A stretch of 64,000 bases of DNA from JARDZU01 sp035462175. Its GTDB lineage: Bacteria; Actinomycetota; Acidimicrobiia; Spongiisociales; ZC4RG35. The stretch spans positions 62,001 to 126,000 of the forward strand of contig DATHUP010000020.1 of assembly GCA_035462175.1 (NCBI GenBank), written 5' to 3'. Within the stretch, counting starts at the first letter, position 1, and every line of letters starts with the position of its first letter. The translations under genes were made by a program, and so were the position numbers. A model generated the notes under the pieces. That model saw only the letters and a list, made by a program, of their open reading frames with translations. It was not told the DNA's origin and did not search any database. Shown here one piece after another: positions 25,945 through 33,781 of the stretch.

Positions 25945-26451
25945 TCAATGACCGGCCCGGCGCACACCGCCGTACTTCATTCGTGTGTGTGACATCGCAG
26001 CAGCCTGCTGCTCCTCGTCGTTGATCCCGGCGTCCACGATCTCGCCGACGAAGAGGGTGTGGGTCCCCAGGTCGATGGCATCACGCACCTCACAGTCCAT
26101 CCAGGCCAGCGCATCATCGAAGATGGGCGCTCCCGTTGTTCCCAGGTGAACCGGGCGATCGTTGAGTGTGTTCCCCTCCCGCGTCGCCGGCTTGGAGAAC
26201 TTGACGAAGATCCGCGTGTCCTCGGACGACCACAGGTTCACACTGAAGGAGCCGCCGTCGGTGATGAGCCGGTGGGTGACCGCCTTGTTGTCGACGCCGA
26301 CTCCGATCAGGACAGGCTCCATCGACAGCTGGGTGACCCAGGAGGCGGTCATGCCGTTCCACTCCTCTCCTGCCGCCGACCCGATGAGGGCAAGGGCGTT
26401 CGGTATCTTCCAGGTCACCTTGTTGATGAGTTCTGAGTCCACGGCACTCAC
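25945..26451 (-). CDS. Flavin reductase family protein (FMN-binding split barrel)
   Basis: 168 aa from GTG 26451. The split-barrel flavin reductase-like fold is visible from NALALIGSAAGEEWNGMTASWVTQLSMEPVLIGVGV, the typical FMN-site strand pattern, through SFSVNLWSSEDTRIFVKFS to the LGTHTLFVGEIVDAG strand. Such proteins reduce FMN with NAD(P)H or use a bound flavin. It is the first gene of the likely operon with SDR, cofG and cofH, and divergent from the universal stress protein with a 38-bp gap. Confidence 0.83.
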   Translation of the reverse strand: MSAVDSELINKVTWKIPNALALIGSAAGEEWNGMTASWVTQLSMEPVLIGVGVDNKAVTHRLITDGGSFSVNLWSSEDTRIFVKFSKPATREGNTLNDRPVHLGTTGAPIFDDALAWMDCEVRDAIDLGTHTLFVGEIVDAGINDEEQQAAAMSHTRMKYGGVRRAGH

Positions 26452-26489
26452 ATCGGCAAAAGCGGAGCTGACACCCTAATCTCACCCCG

Positions 26490-26999
26490 GTGCGCATCCT
26501 GATCGCCACGACCGGGGTCCTACCAGCAGCGCCCGTAGCCGAACTGGTCCGGCGTCTTCACTCTGACGACGGGAGCGTCACTGTGATGACCGTGGTGCGG
26601 GTCCCCCGCTCCTTCCTCGAGGCCCTCGATGACGACGTGCGTCGCTCATTCCTCGACGATGCAGCCATCGGCTCCTCCGACGCCGAGGCCAAGGCGGCCC
26701 GGTATCTGGAGGAGCGGGGCCAGAAAGCGGTCGAGCCGATCGTCGCCGCGCTCAATGCCTCCGGGATGGAGGCCGAGATCCGATTCGTGGAAGGCGACGA
26801 CCCGGCCGAGGCGATAATCAACACCGCCGAGGATGTCGGAGCCGATCTGGTGATGATGGGCGCCACCCGTCGCCTGTTCACCGAGGAGGCGTGGCGAAGC
26901 GTCTCGGCACGGGTGATGGACAAGTCCCATCTTCCCGTTCTCCTCGTCCCCGGCACCCGCTTCGAGGACACGTCGGAGATGCCTGCGTTGGAGCTATAG
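26490..26999 (+). CDS. Universal stress protein (UspA family)
   Basis: 169 aa from GTG 26490 (MRILIATTG). Usp alpha/beta fold with a C-terminal AEDVGADLVMMGATRR and a SHLPVLLVPG strand, where ATP-binding members have GxxG-S/T. The usual nucleotide-binding G-x2-G-x9-G(S/T) is incomplete (GATRRLFTEEAWRSVSARVM), so nucleotide binding is doubtful. The stop codon lies inside a 26-bp palindrome. Confidence 0.8.
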   Translation: MRILIATTGVLPAAPVAELVRRLHSDDGSVTVMTVVRVPRSFLEALDDDVRRSFLDDAAIGSSDAEAKAARYLEERGQKAVEPIVAALNASGMEAEIRFVEGDDPAEAIINTAEDVGADLVMMGATRRLFTEEAWRSVSARVMDKSHLPVLLVPGTRFEDTSEMPALEL

Positions 27000-27009
27000 C
27001 TCCAACGCA
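26984..27009. terminator. 26-bp perfect palindrome at the usp stop codon
   Basis: 13-bp arms TGCGTTGGAGCTA and TAGCTCCAACGCA with no spacer; the TAG of the usp gene is at its centre (26997-26999). A short T-rich stretch (ACGTTTTACG) follows. It can act as terminator for usp, for the convergent four-helix gene, or both. It also marks the left edge of the repeat cassette. Confidence 0.6.
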
Positions 27010-27013
27010 CGCA

Positions 27014-27037
27014 TACGTTTTACGTTCTACGTTCTCG
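27014..27037 (+). repeat. Left inverted repeat of the four-helix-bundle cassette
   Basis: TACGTTTTACGTTCTACGTT then CTCG: three ACGT units at 7-nt spacing. The reverse complement of the repeat at 27431-27452 matches it at 17 of the first 21 bases. The stop codon of the four-helix gene lies inside this repeat, so the last residues (STRT) are encoded by it. Confidence 0.6.
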
Positions 27038-27386
27038 TGGAGGACTTCACCCGGCGTTGGAGTCGGATCAGCTGCCTTCGGACCTTGTCGACATGGTCTA
27101 GAAGCTGATCCAAGCCATCCAACAATCCGATGTGCTGCGCCACGCGTATCTGGCTCTCGAGCTCCGAACTCGAACCGATCGCGATCTGCAGAAACCGCGC
27201 CTGGTCCGCTTCGGACTCCCGAGCTGCTCCCTCGGCGATGTTCGAGGAAATGGAGAGCACGGCCCGGCGCATCTGTGAGCTGAGGGCGAATCTCTCCTCA
27301 CGAGGCAGGGCCGCGGAGGTCAGGTAGACCTCCGCGGCGAGGCGAAGGCTCTCGTCCCACACCCGGAGGCGCTTGAAGTCCTGCAT
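27027..27386 (-). CDS. Four-helix-bundle protein (S23/IVP family, TIGR02436)
   Basis: 119 aa from ATG 27386 (MQDFKRLRVWDES). The family pattern is clear: LRVWDESLRLAAEVY, LPREERFALSSQMRRAVLSISSNIAEGAAR near residues 25-60, then a long C-terminal helix pair (ELESQIRVAQHIGLLD). These proteins were first seen encoded in 23S rRNA intervening sequences, but most copies are free-standing genes of unknown function, often in repeat-flanked cassettes. Here the gene is enclosed by imperfect inverted ACGT repeats and outer hairpins. An upstream open frame to 27455 runs into the repeat and is not preferred. Confidence 0.85.
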   Translation of the reverse strand: MQDFKRLRVWDESLRLAAEVYLTSAALPREERFALSSQMRRAVLSISSNIAEGAARESEADQARFLQIAIGSSSELESQIRVAQHIGLLDGLDQLLDHVDKVRRQLIRLQRRVKSSTRT

Positions 27387-27430
27387 GACCAAGACGTAAC
27401 CGAATCGATACCTGAAGGGAACCACTTCGT

Positions 27431-27452
27431 CGAACGTGAGACGTAAGACGTA
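27431..27452 (-). repeat. Right inverted repeat of the four-helix-bundle cassette
   Basis: Read on the minus strand: TACGTCTTACGTCTCACGTT then CG, three ACGT units, inverted relative to 27014-27037. It lies about 45 bp upstream of the four-helix start codon. Confidence 0.6.
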
Positions 27453-27457
27453 CAACG

Positions 27458-27494
27458 CAGAAATCCCGTGGAGCTGAGCTTCACGGGATTTCTG
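27458..27494. repeat. 13-bp stem hairpin at the right edge of the cassette
   Basis: CAGAAATCCCGTG (27458-27470) and CACGGGATTTCTG (27482-27494) are exact complements around an 11-nt loop. The hairpin lies between the cassette repeat and the next plus-strand gene. It may be a terminator or a recombination boundary. Confidence 0.65.
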
Positions 27495-27521
27495 TCACAC
27501 CCTCTCCGTAGCTTGGGAGTC

Positions 27522-27887
27522 ATGAGAGCTACTCCATGGTGTGAGCACAGGCCGGTGTGGGTGGGACGGGTCGCCGTCGCCGCCTGCGCCGAGTGCGGGA
27601 TGGTTGATTGGTTCTCCGATGCGGGTCCTGTGGACCATGCCGAGGCGATGGCATATCTCTTCGGCAGCTACGACCTCGTCGGCCATCTCGAATCGCTGGG
27701 AGGGCCTACCTCCAGTGTCCTGGCCTACGCCCCTCCCAGTGCCAAGAAGAGGAGGAACCTCGACGTCTTGCCCAAGAACGTATGGTTGTCGGTGGGGCCC
27801 CGTCTCTGGCTTTCTCACGACGGCGAGGTGCTGCTGTTGGCAACCGACCACGAGCTCCTCATCGAGAACCTGACCCGGGGAGCCTGA
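27522..27887 (+). CDS. Hypothetical protein with Cys/His motif
   Basis: 121 aa from ATG 27522 (MRATPWCEHRPVW). N-terminal C-x-H and CAEC suggest a small metal site; the rest has a helix/strand pattern including NVWLSVGPRLWLSHDGEVLLLATD. No family recognised. It is convergent with the ABC exporter gene, 14 nt away. Confidence 0.5.
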   Translation: MRATPWCEHRPVWVGRVAVAACAECGMVDWFSDAGPVDHAEAMAYLFGSYDLVGHLESLGGPTSSVLAYAPPSAKKRRNLDVLPKNVWLSVGPRLWLSHDGEVLLLATDHELLIENLTRGA

Positions 27888-27901
27888 CCCACCCGAACAG
27901 G

Positions 27902-29800
27902 TCAAGCCGTGGCCGCCTCGACGAACTGGGTCTGATAGAGCGAGGCATAGAGACCGTCGGCCGCGACCAGAGTGGCGTGCGTTCCCCGTTCCACGATCGC
28001 GCCGTCGTCGATCACCAGGATCTGATCTGCGGCACGGACGGTGGATAGACGGTGGGCGATTACGAGCGAGGTGCGTCCCATCATCAGCACCTCGAGAGCC
28101 TCCTGGATCAGAGCCTCGGATCGGGAATCGAGATGGGACGTGGCCTCGTCGAGGATGAGGATCTTGGGGTCCTCCAGCAACACCCGGGCGATTGCGATCC
28201 GTTGCTTCTCCCCACCGGAGAGCCGGTAACCCCGCTCCCCTACCACTGTCTCGTACCGGTCCGACAGCTTCGCGATCATGTCGTGGATGTTGGCGGCGCG
28301 GGCGGCCACCTCGAGCTCCTCCTGGGTTGCATCCGGCTTTGCGTACCGCAGGTTGGCGGCGATGGTGTCGTGGAACATGTACGTCTCCTGGGTCACCACC
28401 CCGACCGAGGTTGCAAGCTCGCGCAGAGCGAGATTCCGGACGTCATGCCCGTCGATGAGCACCGCCCCCTCGGACACGTCGTAGAGACGGGGAACCAGAT
28501 AGGAGATCGTGGTCTTGCCCGCTCCCGAGGGGCCGACCAATGCGGTCAGTGTGCCCGGCTCGGCGACGAAGTCGACATCACGGAGGGCCCACTCCCGGGT
28601 CGATGCCTGGGGAACCGTCATCAGCTCCTCCTGGGAGCCATGTCGCCGGCCAAAACGTCTCACCGCTTCCAGCCCCTCGGGCCCGTCGCTCTGATAGCGA
28701 AACCACACATTGGTGAGCTCGACCCGACCGGTGACGGGCAACAGCGGCTCGGGGGCCTCCGGGTCGGGGATGTCGGTCTCCAGGTCGAGCACCTCGAAGA
28801 CCCTCTCGAATGAGACGAGGGAGCTGGCGAACTCGACCCGTGAGTTGGAGATGGCCGAGAGTGGCCCGTAGAGCTGGGGAAGCAGGGTGGAGAACATGAC
28901 CAGGATGCCGAGAGTGATGTCATCGCGGATCACCATCAGTCCCCCAACCCAAAACACTCCGGCGGTGCCGACGGCGGAGACCAGGCCGAGAGCGGCGAAA
29001 AATCCCCGTCCGACCATGGCCCGACGCACCCCGAAGTCCCGGACCAGGGCAGCCTGGTCGCCGAACCGCTTCGACTCCTGGTCCCATCTCCCGAAGAGCC
29101 TGACCAAGAGCGCTCCGCTCACATTGAACGCCTCCTGGAGGATCCCCGACATCCTCGACTCGTGCTCCATCTGTTGCTGCGTCACCCGGCGCAGGACCTT
29201 GGCGACACGGCGGGCCGGGATCACGAACAACGGGAGGGCGGCGACGGCGAGCAGAGTCAACCGCCACTCGGCTTGAAGCATCACCACCAGGATGAATATC
29301 ACCGAGACCACATTGGAGACGATGGTGACCAGCGTCCCCGTGATCGCCTGCTGTGAGCCGACCACGTCGCTGTTGAGACGGTTCATCAGCTCACCGGTCC
29401 TGGTGGCCGTGAAGAAGCGGAGTGACATTCTCTGCAGATGGTTGAACAGCTCGCGACGGAGATCGAAGATGATCCCCTCGCCGACCCGAGCCGACCACCA
29501 ACGTTGCGCCACGCCGATCAGAGCGTTGACCAGGGGAACGAGGATCATCCCCACCCCGAGCAGTGTCAGGAGCGAGACGTCACGATCGGGCAGGGCCTCG
29601 TCGACCAGCAATCGAATCAGGATCGGGGGCACCACGCCGAGGCCGGAGATGATGACAATGGTGACCAGGACACCGATCAGACCGCCGAGGTAGGGGCGGC
29701 CGTACGACCAAACGCGACGCAGGAGAGCCCGATCTATGTCGGGGCGGTCTTGCTCCTCGTCGTACTGCAGGTAGCTCCACCAGCCACCGGAATGGAAAAT
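27902..29800 (-). CDS. ABC exporter, fused permease/ATPase, apparent ATT start
   Basis: Type IV ABC half-transporter for export of an unknown, probably hydrophobic, substrate. The membrane domain spans residues about 36-330 and the ATPase about 370-630: Walker A GPSGAGKTT, signature LSGGEKQRIAIARVLLEDPK, Walker B ILILDEATS, H-loop AHRLSTV. The first ATG/GTG/TTG in frame is GTG 29635, but it falls in the first membrane helix and would remove 55 residues, among them WWSYLQYDEEQDRP, which resembles the N-terminus of homologues. ATT 29798-29800 follows a GGAGG site with 6-nt spacing, just after the upstream lipoprotein stop. ATT initiation is the best reading; a sequencing error is the alternative. 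Confidence 0.8.
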   Translation of the reverse strand: MFHSGGWWSYLQYDEEQDRPDIDRALLRRVWSYGRPYLGGLIGVLVTIVIISGLGVVPPILIRLLVDEALPDRDVSLLTLLGVGMILVPLVNALIGVAQRWWSARVGEGIIFDLRRELFNHLQRMSLRFFTATRTGELMNRLNSDVVGSQQAITGTLVTIVSNVVSVIFILVVMLQAEWRLTLLAVAALPLFVIPARRVAKVLRRVTQQQMEHESRMSGILQEAFNVSGALLVRLFGRWDQESKRFGDQAALVRDFGVRRAMVGRGFFAALGLVSAVGTAGVFWVGGLMVIRDDITLGILVMFSTLLPQLYGPLSAISNSRVEFASSLVSFERVFEVLDLETDIPDPEAPEPLLPVTGRVELTNVWFRYQSDGPEGLEAVRRFGRRHGSQEELMTVPQASTREWALRDVDFVAEPGTLTALVGPSGAGKTTISYLVPRLYDVSEGAVLIDGHDVRNLALRELATSVGVVTQETYMFHDTIAANLRYAKPDATQEELEVAARAANIHDMIAKLSDRYETVVGERGYRLSGGEKQRIAIARVLLEDPKILILDEATSHLDSRSEALIQEALEVLMMGRTSLVIAHRLSTVRAADQILVIDDGAIVERGTHATLVAADGLYASLYQTQFVEAATA

Positions 29801-29828
29801 GAACGGCCTCCGTGTCGGCCGTCAGAGG

Positions 29829-30590
29829 TTATCCGGGGGCAGTCTCTAGCTCGGAGAGAAGAACCAGGTCGGTGACCATCTCCTCGAGGGCGGCGGGCGC
29901 GACATAGGACCGACCGAACAGCTCGTATCGGTAGTCGTCGTCGAACCAGATCAGGGTGTTTCCGTTCGACGCCGCCAGCGACCACACCGTCCGACCACCG
30001 ATCGTGCCCGTGACACACTCGGATGTAGTTCGGTCTTCGAATCGGGTGCAAGAGATATCGGCGCCCGGTTCGGACACTTCGGTCGCGCTCACCACGTCGA
30101 GCGACACCTGCATCACGATCATCTGCGCCACCGAGCGCGACCTGGTGTAGGGCTCCGAGGACCAGATCCCGAAGGCGGCCACCGGGTCGTCCTCCAGGTC
30201 TCCGTTCTCGTCGAAGACGAGTTGGGAGGTGACGTACTCGGAGAGGTAAGGGGTCGAGGCAGGAAATTTGAGATCGGGAAGTAGCGCCACCATCTCGGCC
30301 CGGCTCGCCTGGACGAAGAGATCGCCACCGCGGCGGGCGAAGATGGCGACCTTGAGCGAATCGGGATCGTCGAGGAACTCTCCACCCAGCCCGTCGTTGT
30401 ACCACTTGAGGATCTCGGCACCAACCACGATGGGGACGGTCGTGGCCACCGTCGTCGTGGTGAGCACCGTGGGCTGGCCGATCCAATCGGAGCTGCGCCG
30501 TCCCAGGCTGGCAAAGGGCGCGTCTCCGCAGGCCGCCAGCAAGACGACCGCGATCACCACCAGTGCGGCCGTGCGGGCACGGTTACGCAA
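29829..30590 (-). CDS. Thr-rich lipoprotein of unknown function
   Basis: 253 aa if it starts at TTG 30588-30590, which follows GGAGG by 4 nt and gives a textbook lipoprotein signal (RTAALVVIAVVLLAACGD). A longer open frame to 30743 adds only Arg/Pro-rich sequence before the signal, and was rejected. The mature part has a Thr-rich linker (LTTTTVATTVPIVVG), then a folded domain with SEYVTSQLVFDENGDLEDDP. No family recognised. Its stop is 28 nt before the ABC exporter start, so the two are probably an operon and the protein may be an accessory to the exporter. Confidence 0.65.
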   Translation of the reverse strand: MRNRARTAALVVIAVVLLAACGDAPFASLGRRSSDWIGQPTVLTTTTVATTVPIVVGAEILKWYNDGLGGEFLDDPDSLKVAIFARRGGDLFVQASRAEMVALLPDLKFPASTPYLSEYVTSQLVFDENGDLEDDPVAAFGIWSSEPYTRSRSVAQMIVMQVSLDVVSATEVSEPGADISCTRFEDRTTSECVTGTIGGRTVWSLAASNGNTLIWFDDDYRYELFGRSYVAPAALEEMVTDLVLLSELETAPG

Positions 30591-30720
30591 AATCCCTCCA
30601 ATGTCATGTGTGTTCCCCCCTGGCCCGTCCCTAAAACGAACCGACCGCTCCGTACGGTTCCCGTGAGACGGCCAAGACGGTTCCTCTGACGGTAACACCG
30701 GGGCCCTTATCCTCCTGGTT

Positions 30721-31476
30721 GTGCGCCGATTCGCCTTGGTCACCGACGCCTACCCCGAGCATCCCGCCCTCGATGTGGCGGTGAGCCATTCCACTCTGGC
30801 CGGCGTGGCCAGGGGCGACATCGACGGGGTGTTCCGAATCCACGTGCCGGGGCGGATCCTCGCCTTCGGTCGCGCCGACCGGGTCCAGCCGGGATATCCC
30901 GCCGCGGTGCGGGCGGCACGGGCCAACGGGTTCGCCGCCGTGGAGCGTCTGGCGGGGGGAAGAGCGGCCGTGTTCCACGAGGAGACCCTGGCCTTCTCAT
31001 GGGCGGTGCCCGAGGCGGAGCCCAGGGAGGGGATCAGGGAGCGATTCGAGACAATGGCCGGCGTCATGGTCGAGGCCTTCGGGCACCTCGGTATAGACGC
31101 CCGCATCGGTGAGCTGCCCGGCGAGTATTGCCCCGGCGAGTGGTCGGTCAACATGGCGGGCAGGGTCAAGGTCATGGGCGTCGGCCAGCGTCTCGTCCGC
31201 GGCGCCGCTCATGTCGGGGGTGTCGTTGTCGTGGACGACGGCGAGTCGATACGCGACGTCCTCATCCCGGTGTACCGCGCTCTCGAACTCGACTGGGACC
31301 CCCGAACCTGCGGTGCCTTGGCCGACCGGTCGCCGGGGCTCGACAAGGGAAAGGTGATGGCTGCCATCATCGAGGCGATGTCGAAGAGATTCGAGCTGGC
31401 ATCGTGGGAACTACCCCCTTCGGTGATCGATGAGGCCCGGGGCCTCATCCCCGATCACCTGCCCCAGGTGGCCTGA
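30721..31476 (+). CDS. Lipoate-protein ligase A family protein
   Basis: 251 aa from GTG 30721. Biotin/lipoate ligase fold: RLAGGRAAVFHEETLAFSWA matches the RRxxGGGAVYHD region and GRVKVMGVGQRLVRGAAHVGG the lipoate-binding strand of LplA/LipM proteins. It probably attaches lipoate or octanoate to E2 or GcvH proteins; whether it is a ligase (free lipoate) or transferase is open. The last TGA overlaps the aroQ-hydrolase ATG (TGATG), so the two genes are translationally coupled although their pathways differ. Confidence 0.82.
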   Translation: MRRFALVTDAYPEHPALDVAVSHSTLAGVARGDIDGVFRIHVPGRILAFGRADRVQPGYPAAVRAARANGFAAVERLAGGRAAVFHEETLAFSWAVPEAEPREGIRERFETMAGVMVEAFGHLGIDARIGELPGEYCPGEWSVNMAGRVKVMGVGQRLVRGAAHVGGVVVVDDGESIRDVLIPVYRALELDWDPRTCGALADRSPGLDKGKVMAAIIEAMSKRFELASWELPPSVIDEARGLIPDHLPQVA

Positions 31477-32585
31477 TGGACGTCGTGGTCATCAACGGGC
31501 CCAACCTCAACCTGCTCGGCACGAGGGAGCCGGAGGTGTACGGGGCTACCACCCTGGCCGCACTGGAACAAGAGGTCGGTTCCTGGGCAATGGCCCTTGG
31601 CATCGAGACCAGATTTGTCCAGAGCAACCATGAGGGAGACCTGGTGGACGCCATCCACGGGGCCGCGGGCGCCGATGGGATACTGATCAACCCTGGGGCC
31701 CTCACCCACACCTCGCGCTCGCTCGGCGATGCGATCGGTTCGGTGGGGGTTCCCACGGTCGAAGTCCACATCTCCAACATCAAGCAGAGGGAGCCGTGGC
31801 GCGCCCGATCACTCGTGGCCGCCGCGTGTGTGCGCACCATCTACGGTCGCGGGGTAGCCGGGTACCAGGACGCCCTTCGTCATCTGCACAACAGGGCGGC
31901 GATGGACGTCGAGACCATTCGATACGGATCTCACCCTGACAATGTGGGGGATCTCTCGCTCCCGACGGGCGGCGCCCCAACGGGGGTGGTCACCCTGGTC
32001 CACGGTGGCCTCTGGCGTCAGGAGTACGAGCGGGACACGATGGAGACCCTCGCCGTCGACCTCGCCGAGCAGGGCTATGTCACCTGGAACATCGAGTACA
32101 GACGCAGCGGCGACGGCGGCGGCTGGCCCGGATCGCCCCACGACGTCCTGACTGCCTTCGACTTCATCTCTCGGTCCGGGAAGGTGCCGTCGCTGCCGAT
32201 GGCGATGATCGGACATTCCGCCGGAGGCCACCTCGCGCTCTGGGCCGGGGCCCGTCGGCCCGAAGACCTGGCTCTCGTCGTCGGACTCGCTCCCATCACC
32301 GATCTGGCCGCGATGGCCTCCTCCGCTGCGATCGGCGCCGACGAGGCCCGCGGCCTGCTCGACTCCGGTGCCCCTCCGCAGGTCGGGCCGGTCCCGGACA
32401 AAACGTTCCTGGTGCACGGGAAGGTCGACGAGATCGTCCCCGTGTCGCACACGACGAGGTTGGCCCCGGGGGCGGAGGTCGAGATCGTCCCGGACATGGG
32501 CCATCTCCCCCTGCTCGACCCGCGGCGGGAGCACTGGCCGGTGTTGCTGGCCGAATTGGGCAAAGCCGTCGGCCGGCCATTCTGA
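31476..32585 (+). CDS. aroQ: Type II 3-dehydroquinate dehydratase fused to an alpha/beta hydrolase
   Basis: 369 aa. Residues 1-145 are a complete AroQ: NGPNLNLLGTREPEVYG with R17 and Y22, SNHEGDLVDAIHG with N51 and H52, NPGALTHTS at 72-80, and VEVHISN with H98. It dehydrates 3-dehydroquinate in the shikimate pathway. Residues 165-369 are an alpha/beta hydrolase of the BD-FAE/kynurenine-formamidase-like type: oxyanion HGG 176-178, nucleophile S248 in GHSAGGH, acid D318 and base H343. There is one continuous frame with no stop between. Stand-alone AroQ is about 145 aa; the role of the fused hydrolase is unknown. Confidence 0.9.
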   Translation: MDVVVINGPNLNLLGTREPEVYGATTLAALEQEVGSWAMALGIETRFVQSNHEGDLVDAIHGAAGADGILINPGALTHTSRSLGDAIGSVGVPTVEVHISNIKQREPWRARSLVAAACVRTIYGRGVAGYQDALRHLHNRAAMDVETIRYGSHPDNVGDLSLPTGGAPTGVVTLVHGGLWRQEYERDTMETLAVDLAEQGYVTWNIEYRRSGDGGGWPGSPHDVLTAFDFISRSGKVPSLPMAMIGHSAGGHLALWAGARRPEDLALVVGLAPITDLAAMASSAAIGADEARGLLDSGAPPQVGPVPDKTFLVHGKVDEIVPVSHTTRLAPGAEVEIVPDMGHLPLLDPRREHWPVLLAELGKAVGRPF

Positions 32586-32662
32586 GTTGCTTCAGTTATC
32601 CACAGTTCAGTAGGGTTTGACACTGGGCGTGGGTCCCTGCACCCACCGTGGAGTCACCGCAT

Positions 32663-33262
32663 ATGCATTTGAGACGCCTCTCGTTTATCGCTGGATGGGC
32701 GGCAGTCGCACTCCTGGCAGTAGCCGGGTTTGCGGCGTTCGGTACTTCGGGCAGTACACAAGCCGATCTGGAGTTCGACGCGTCCGGGGCAAGGCTCGGC
32801 CACGGGACAGGCGCCAACGCCGGCCTCACCTTCGCCCTCCTCGCCGGTGACAGCGGGACCACGGAGGCAGCGGTCACGGAACTGGCCACCACACCGGCGG
32901 GGGAGGATGTCCCCGAAGAACCTGCAGCTGGGACGGCGTCGACCGGGACCATCGCCGCCGACGGATCGGGTTGGCTCTCGCAGGTTCAGGTGAGGGCACT
33001 GGTCTCCGAGTACTTCGCCGCCGAGGACGTCAACAAGGCGGTTCGAGTTGCATGGTGCGAATCGCGGTTCAACCCGAGCTCGACCAATCTCCGCACAGGC
33101 GCGGTCGGGTTGTTCCAGCATCTACCCAAGTACTGGGAGGAACGGGCTGAGAGTGCCGGATTCCCCAATGCGGACCAGACGGACCCCGAGGCGTCGACCG
33201 CCGCCGCGGCGTGGGCGGTCTACAACGGGGGCGGTTGGGACACATTCGCCTGCCGGGGTTGA
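32663..33262 (+). CDS. Secreted lysozyme-like (transglycosylase-fold) protein
   Basis: 199 aa from ATG 32663; GTG 32648 is an alternative. Residues 1-25 are a signal or anchor (LSFIAGWAAVALLAVAGFAAF), then a low-complexity Ala/Thr/Glu-rich linker to about residue 100. The C-terminal 95 residues have a lysozyme-like fold: VAWCESRFNPSSTN with a Glu in the catalytic place, GAVGLFQHLPKYW and WAVYNGGGWDTFAC. It probably cleaves or binds peptidoglycan outside the membrane. A lone DnaA-box-like TTATCCACA at 32596-32604 precedes it. Confidence 0.75.
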   Translation: MHLRRLSFIAGWAAVALLAVAGFAAFGTSGSTQADLEFDASGARLGHGTGANAGLTFALLAGDSGTTEAAVTELATTPAGEDVPEEPAAGTASTGTIAADGSGWLSQVQVRALVSEYFAAEDVNKAVRVAWCESRFNPSSTNLRTGAVGLFQHLPKYWEERAESAGFPNADQTDPEASTAAAAWAVYNGGGWDTFACRG

Positions 33263-33272
33263 TCCTCCGACT

Positions 33273-33665
33273 GTGACCGAGCGGAATGTAATCGGCGGAG
33301 AGCTGGAGCCGTGTGGCGTCGACCCCCTCACCGGCTTCTACCGTGACGGATCGTGCAACACCGGGATCGAGGACCTCGGCAGTCATACCGTCTGCGCCGT
33401 GGTCACCGCCGAGTTCCTCGAGCACCAACGCAGCATCGGAAACGATCTGACCACCGCGGTTCCGCAATACATGTTCCCCGGTCTGGTTCCGGGTGATCGA
33501 TGGTGTGTCACGGCCATGAACTGGCTTCGTTCCCACTATGACGGCGTGGCCGCACCGGTGGTGCTCGCCTCCACCCACGAACGCGCCATCGAGGTGGTCC
33601 CGCTCGAGATCCTCCAAGGGCATGCGGTCGACGTTCCAGCCGATCCCGGAGCGTTGGACACCTGA
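33273..33665 (+). CDS. DUF2237 family protein
   Basis: 130 aa from GTG 33273, 10 nt after the previous stop. The whole sequence matches the pattern of the DUF2237 family: NVIGGELEPCGVDPLTGFYRDG, DLGSHTVCAVVTAEFLEHQ, PGLVPGDRWCVTAMNWL and ASTHERAIEVVPLE. It carries conserved Cys residues and is a small cytoplasmic protein of unknown function. An open frame further upstream only overlaps the lysozyme-like gene and was not used. Confidence 0.82.
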   Translation: MTERNVIGGELEPCGVDPLTGFYRDGSCNTGIEDLGSHTVCAVVTAEFLEHQRSIGNDLTTAVPQYMFPGLVPGDRWCVTAMNWLRSHYDGVAAPVVLASTHERAIEVVPLEILQGHAVDVPADPGALDT

Positions 33666-33781
33666 GTTTTCGTCTCCTCGGTGAACAGTGACACTGAAGG
33701 GCGGTTAGTCAAACTGTTGCGATGAGAGGTCCCGACCTCTATCTTCGGCCTCGTAGACCATCGGCGACGGAGGAGGACAGT

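Noticed and set aside
32596..32604. DnaA box TTATCCACA and possible replication origin
   Set aside because: A single perfect 9-mer; no cluster of boxes, no AT-rich stretch and no dnaA or dnaN gene near.
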